Positions 61,101 through 64,000 of a stretch of DNA of 64,000 nt are shown one piece after another. The notes under the pieces were generated by a model. The model worked only from the letters and a program-made list of their open reading frames with translations, ran no database searches and was not told where the DNA came from. Numbering within the stretch: position 1 is the stretch's first letter; every line of letters starts with the position of its first letter. Source of the stretch: Pseudomonas frederiksbergensis (GTDB lineage Bacteria; Pseudomonadota; Gammaproteobacteria; Pseudomonadales; Pseudomonadaceae); assembly GCF_001952935.1 (NCBI RefSeq), contig NZ_CP018319.1, positions 981,501 through 1,045,500 of the forward strand. Reading direction: 5' to 3'. The translations under genes were made by a program, and so were the position numbers.

Positions 61101-61819
61101 AACTGCACCACGTCGCCGACCGACATGCCGTTGTGCCGGGCGACATAATCCAGGCTCACCCAATGCTGGTAGTACGGCAAGCCGTTCGGGTACCGCGTAA
61201 CGAGCAGCGCATCCTCCAGAGTAGGCGTAGCCGCTCCGTGACTGTCGATAAAGGTTTCCAGCACCCGGACGATGATGTCCACCGCCGATACCGGTTGATA
61301 CACCGCATTGAAATCGATGAGCAGCTGTTTGAGATCTTTGCGCCGATCGTGCAGCAGCAGTTTGCTAATCCCGGCGACCGCCTCGATTTTATTTTTGATC
61401 CACACCAACAGCTCAATCAGATAAGCCACGGGGGAGTAGAAAGACTCCAATGCTTGGGGCGGGCACAACGCGTCGAAATTCACGTTGAACAATTTCTGGA
61501 AACTCGGCCCTTCCATCAACGACAACAGCCCGCTCTGCGGCCCCACCGCCTGTCCAGGTTCGCCAAACAAGGTGTGTTCGATAAACTGCCGCCGCAGGTA
61601 GATCGCCAGGGCATTGGCCGGCTTGAGGAAGGCTTTCGCGTCACGCTCGGTCAGCCCGTACGTACGCATCAGCCCGCCCACACCTTGTTCTACTAACGGG
61701 AAAATTGAGCCACCGCTTTCCAGGTAGGTCGCCAGACTGGCATACCCCTCATGCTGCACTTGCTGGCTGAACGTCTGTTCAAACAGTTGCAGGGCGGGAC
61801 GATTAGGGGAATTAGCCAT
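58136..61819 (-). CDS. TcaA-like toxin A-subunit N-terminal part with Ig-like module
   Basis: A 1227-residue protein resembling TcaA and the VRP1 (SpvA-type) region of Tc toxin A. Near residues 118-160 is LCPPQALESFYSPVAYLIELLVWIKNKIEA...LLLHDRRKDL, the hallmark stretch. Middle helical parts form the shell. Unusually, residues about 1010-1090 are a Big_1-type Ig-like domain (KATYKLTVRDMQGRAMSGVYVHWQTSLGTIVEKVTTETGDVLVDF). A further beta-rich tail ends TFSPPPAS. AAGGAGCTTG precedes the ATG at 61819; an ATG 13 codons upstream has no RBS. Confidence 0.87.
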   Translation of the reverse strand: MANSPNRPALQLFEQTFSQQVQHEGYASLATYLESGGSIFPLVEQGVGGLMRTYGLTERDAKAFLKPANALAIYLRRQFIEHTLFGEPGQAVGPQSGLLSLMEGPSFQKLFNVNFDALCPPQALESFYSPVAYLIELLVWIKNKIEAVAGISKLLLHDRRKDLKQLLIDFNAVYQPVSAVDIIVRVLETFIDSHGAATPTLEDALLVTRYPNGLPYYQHWVSLDYVARHNGMSVGDVVQLVDLASPYFLQPHAPDPDAARALLHASRLGPYQREMLTEAAHFTGTDDDGEAPEFYLRHFGTQADEWKKYSEVPFFCERTKLDSLQLEALLSVGSFAPVRSVNAPSDPSTMPLVSGTQSGSVYINAGAATSIGLEFDTTVTPNLHRLKNVTHTQIDRMNRKLRLDQWLGLPPEQVDALLAAVIKAETPASTTYLITQNSVQALGLFQTLRERYGCKAEDFAALVHEVSFYGRDKTPSLFDRVFNPKGNYQDALKLDYEPFDLLPTVGIGNPDTTINRLHKGLGIELLPYSVLAQAVALGHGSTDGKLIRSPAVVSSFYRLVKLSSLLGIDPTDGVSLLTMLGGQTWLKAMAGVPRIQAHTKDTPNVLVIIQALHTCVDWCREHELEVPWMLQQVTAPATSQKETEAELSLFGQVRNLLAGTLFTNAELLMAGVPPLGGGADWLDLLSKLADSHGLVNTQPDSDDGDTDYASIARKKLLIAVREGLGESYRPLYEAIVENMLDVLLQAKAAQLSVIKQCLTVYTRLASEQVIPVLTWAQGRVDTFLREVLTRPVSDPATATERGGRSLEGDPFLLLLAEIRRRSEIVLKLELSVEVLQDYLDYGNRKWITQADPLAVSLSTFYYLTVLARAFKMSKQPQARLLDYLRDVAALPADPTAIPPEGLSLDALYLVKQTAAARLAVYFAWSAQEVLECAESIGQPLVRNLQHLDVLMRVRKMSTRSGMDARTVFLMGKLPDKVTTTSERAAYWRAAEQALSSLAETTEPVLATASEEQNQTAKVTCDLVGDNTVIAGKPDQKATYKLTVRDMQGRAMSGVYVHWQTSLGTIVEKVTTETGDVLVDFIPGRVLGADTPLFWLDMGEKQAAPPVEVVADSNSYRFPPELASGLPTGEVPAGAEVELYAVMQDNYSNRGINAPVSWNLKTMKEADSAATDSDSVVIRFGSLTNSEGLTRAFVSSPTGGRFMFRVLSTSSSNSKDFGYITFSPPPAS

Positions 61820-61921
61820 GTTCAAGCTCCTTGCATCGGCAACCGAGGTGTCGAACAAGCCGGTGGCGGATTGTTCTGTGTATTCGATAGAGTGATTGGG
61901 CGTGATGACGGGGGTTGGCGT

Positions 61922-61943
61922 CTACTGTCATAAATGACAGTAG
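61922..61943. promoter_or_regulatory. 22-bp perfect inverted repeat upstream of the TcaA-like gene
   Basis: CTACTGTCAT-AA-ATGACAGTAG: two 10-base arms with a 2-base spacer, lying between the stop of the upstream Ig-like gene and the start of the TcaA-like gene, about 100 bases before that start. It could be an operator for a dimeric regulator or a hairpin. No T-run follows, so it is not a standard terminator. Confidence 0.5.
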
Positions 61944-61970
61944 ATGACACCGTTCGTCGGCTTTTTTGAT

Positions 61971-64000
61971 CTACAGCATCGACTCGGACTGCGATGAAAC
62001 CACCTCGAAGCGAGCACTTTCGGCCCAGTCCGATTCGGTCCAGGACACATCCCGGCGGATGACCTGTTTGAACCTCACCCAGTGGCCGCCCGGCGGTAAA
62101 CGCAGACGCGCCTGGCTTTGCCAGCCCTGATCGGTGACGACGATATTCCTGGCCAGCACCCGCTCGGGGTTGTACCAACTCACCAGCACCCCTTCGCCGG
62201 TTTGTCCCTGGCCGGCAAACCCCACCGGGTCGCTGACCCATCGCCCCGGTGCAGGCACATCGACACTCGGCACGTACGTGCCCAGCACCACGGGCCGCTC
62301 CTCTGACGGGCTTGAGTGGAATTCACCGCGCGACTGCACAGCGATCAACGAATAGTTGCCACCGGGCCGATCCAGTTCGACCGCCACCGACCAGGTGCGA
62401 TCGGGGCGCACCTGCACACACCCCAGCACGGTTTGCGGCTCATCGCTGAACGCCACCGCGACCTCATCGTCCGCATAGCCGAAACCTGACACCACCGCCT
62501 GCCGACCGACCTGCCCGACCGCGACCGGGGTTTCGATACTCGGCGCCGCAGGCACCACGCGAAATGCCTGATGCGCACTGTCCTTCGACAACCGCCCTTC
62601 AAAGGTTTGGCGGGCCCAGAGGGTTTTATGCCCGATCTCCAGCGTCACCGGCTCGCTGCGCCAGTGACCTTCGGAATTGACCAACAAATCACGCAATAAA
62701 GGCTCAGCAGAACCTTGCAGAAAGACGTCGACCCGAGCGAATGGCATGCCGGCACCGGAAATGATCGCCGTACGCGCAATCGCCCCCGCCAGGGCAGGCA
62801 CCTCAATCACCGGCGGCAGCACCACTACCTCGAATACATGCACGCCACTGGGTAAGGACTCACGCGAGCCCATGATCTGCACGGCTTTAATCCGGTACTC
62901 GCGAAATGCCAACCCTTCGAGCACCACAGACCAGTAGCCGTCCATCGTCAGGAAATCGCTGCTCCCAAGATCCCCACCGAACTGAGCATCCCGCAACTGC
63001 ACCCGCCCACCGGGCACACCGTCTGTGCCCTCGACCAGCAGATCACGCCCCACCTCCTCGTTGACCTCCGGTGCGGTGAACACCGGGATGGGGAGGAAGC
63101 GGTTAACCGAGAAGGGCAGGATGGTCGACGGCGAATCCTGACCGGCCGCATGCTGTGTGACCGTGAGCGTGTGGGTGATGTCGATCTCGAACGGCTCGGG
63201 ACGCGTATACGTCCAGGTGTCACCTTGCACCACGGCGGGATAGACCTTTGGATCGTCGCTGAATGTCAGATTGACCAGCGCCCCGGCCCAGCAGGTGCCC
63301 TTGAAGATGGGCGTGTATTCGTTGTCGATCATCTCTGTGATGACCGGCGGGAGCAGAACAATATTCACCTCAAGGAAAAACCAATCGGAGACGACCTGGT
63401 CCAACCGCTGGCGCAGCTTAACCTCACGTTTCAATGTCGGCCCCCAGACCTCAGACGCGCGGCTTGACCAGTGTCCACCAACCACTTCGACATCCGGTGC
63501 AGCCGTGCCGCCGTTGGGGTGATTGTACAATTCGACCGTGGCCCCGTTGTAGCCACGGCCGGAGAACGTCGGCGTGTAATTCGCCACTGTATAAGTGACC
63601 TCGGTGGGGGCCGGTACCTTCCACTCGTAGGTGAACGGGAAAGCCGTCGAAACGATCCAGCCACCGTCGCCATCAGACACTTTTTGTGTGGCCGAAAAGC
63701 TGTACAGGCCAGGCGGCCAATTCGTGGCATCCACCTGCCAGGCTTTGTTGACAACCGTCACCGGGCCCAATGAGTGCCCACCTGGCCCGCTGAGTTTGGT
63801 GATTTCAACAAGGAAAACTTTGCCATCCGCGCTGTAGCCAGAGCCCGAGAACCTCACGGTGTTGTCGGGCAATGCGGTGATGGTGACAGCCGTCAGTAGG
63901 GGTGGTCGGATTTTGAAGGCGCGATCCAGACTGCGCCCGGAAACCATGCCTCCCCGACTTTGCTCCGCCACCAGGGAGACAGCGCCGGGCTCAAGGGTCA
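61971..64000 (-). CDS. Ig-like repeat protein (5' end outside the window)
   Basis: At least 676 residues; the frame stays open to the last base with no start that can be trusted, so the N-terminus is missing. The product is a string of about 85-95-residue beta-sandwich repeats with cores such as TPTFSGRGYNGATVELYN, TPIFKGTCWAGALVNLTF, RTAIISGAGMPFARVDVFL and RQAVVSGFGYADDEVAV. Their Gly-Trp and W/Y spacing is of Ig-like type. It is the first gene of the apparent operon with the TcaA-like and TcaB-like genes; a 152-base gap and the inverted repeat separate it from the TcaA-like start. No enzymatic motif is visible. Confidence 0.75.
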   Translation of the reverse strand, partial: TLEPGAVSLVAEQSRGGMVSGRSLDRAFKIRPPLLTAVTITALPDNTVRFSGSGYSADGKVFLVEITKLSGPGGHSLGPVTVVNKAWQVDATNWPPGLYSFSATQKVSDGDGGWIVSTAFPFTYEWKVPAPTEVTYTVANYTPTFSGRGYNGATVELYNHPNGGTAAPDVEVVGGHWSSRASEVWGPTLKREVKLRQRLDQVVSDWFFLEVNIVLLPPVITEMIDNEYTPIFKGTCWAGALVNLTFSDDPKVYPAVVQGDTWTYTRPEPFEIDITHTLTVTQHAAGQDSPSTILPFSVNRFLPIPVFTAPEVNEEVGRDLLVEGTDGVPGGRVQLRDAQFGGDLGSSDFLTMDGYWSVVLEGLAFREYRIKAVQIMGSRESLPSGVHVFEVVVLPPVIEVPALAGAIARTAIISGAGMPFARVDVFLQGSAEPLLRDLLVNSEGHWRSEPVTLEIGHKTLWARQTFEGRLSKDSAHQAFRVVPAAPSIETPVAVGQVGRQAVVSGFGYADDEVAVAFSDEPQTVLGCVQVRPDRTWSVAVELDRPGGNYSLIAVQSRGEFHSSPSEERPVVLGTYVPSVDVPAPGRWVSDPVGFAGQGQTGEGVLVSWYNPERVLARNIVVTDQGWQSQARLRLPPGGHWVRFKQVIRRDVSWTESDWAESARFEVVSSQSESML

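Overview
The window is chromosomal DNA of a Pseudomonas, most likely the P. fluorescens group. The evidence is gene order matching P. aeruginosa PAO1 blocks (tol-pal/ruv/aspS/slyX/oprD; mscS/yajQ/panE/argJ/secA; purU/mvaT/sbcB), an mvaT gene, and many fluorescens-type REP/REPIN repeats (TGTGGGAGC...GCTCCCACA). The gene-by-gene calls rest on reading the translated sequence; no database search was run.

Region 1 (1-16.9 kb), housekeeping. An RDD membrane protein, nadA and tRNA-Lys are followed by queC/queE. Next come the cell-envelope operon ybgC-tolQ-tolR-tolA-tolB-pal-cpoB and the DNA-repair genes ruvC-ruvA-ruvB with yebC, aspS and a zinc-ribbon protein, all on the minus strand. A ribbon-helix-helix protein, a membrane-anchored cold-shock-domain protein, slyX and a HIT protein follow.

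Region 2 (17-32.8 kb). oprD is preceded by a long leader carrying a candidate ArgR operator. Then come mscS, yajQ, panE, an orphan hybrid-free sensor kinase, cobalamin adenosyltransferase, a Nudix-thiamine phosphate synthase fusion, a glutathione transferase, argJ, secA, dciA and a HerA-like ATPase.

Region 3 (33-36.1 kb). A PctA-type amino-acid chemoreceptor is followed by a 1.18 kb IS110-family insertion sequence sitting inside a REPIN. Its 203-bp left noncoding end folds as a compact three-way-junction RNA. The two internal loops of that RNA carry guides matching the REP target (7+CT+5) and, less completely, the element's own ends. It therefore looks like a readable bridge RNA programmed for REP sequences. 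This is the most striking feature of the window.

Region 4 (36.2-49.6 kb). An overlapping three-gene operon (glycosyltransferase, DUF2334 deacetylase, UPF0104 membrane protein) is followed by purU, mvaT and sbcB. After these comes a tightly coupled RDD-SpoIIM-DUF4129-DUF4350-MoxR-DUF58 cluster.

Region 5 (49.6-64 kb), accessory. Four giant minus-strand genes form an apparent operon. A multi-repeat Ig-like protein (cut by the window end) is followed by a TcaA-like protein with a C-terminal Ig module, a TcaB-like pore/TcB-binding protein, and a 1448-residue Ig-repeat protein whose start overlaps the TcaB-like stop. Together they resemble a split insecticidal-toxin A subunit with unusual Ig-domain partners. 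No TcB or TcC gene is present in the window.
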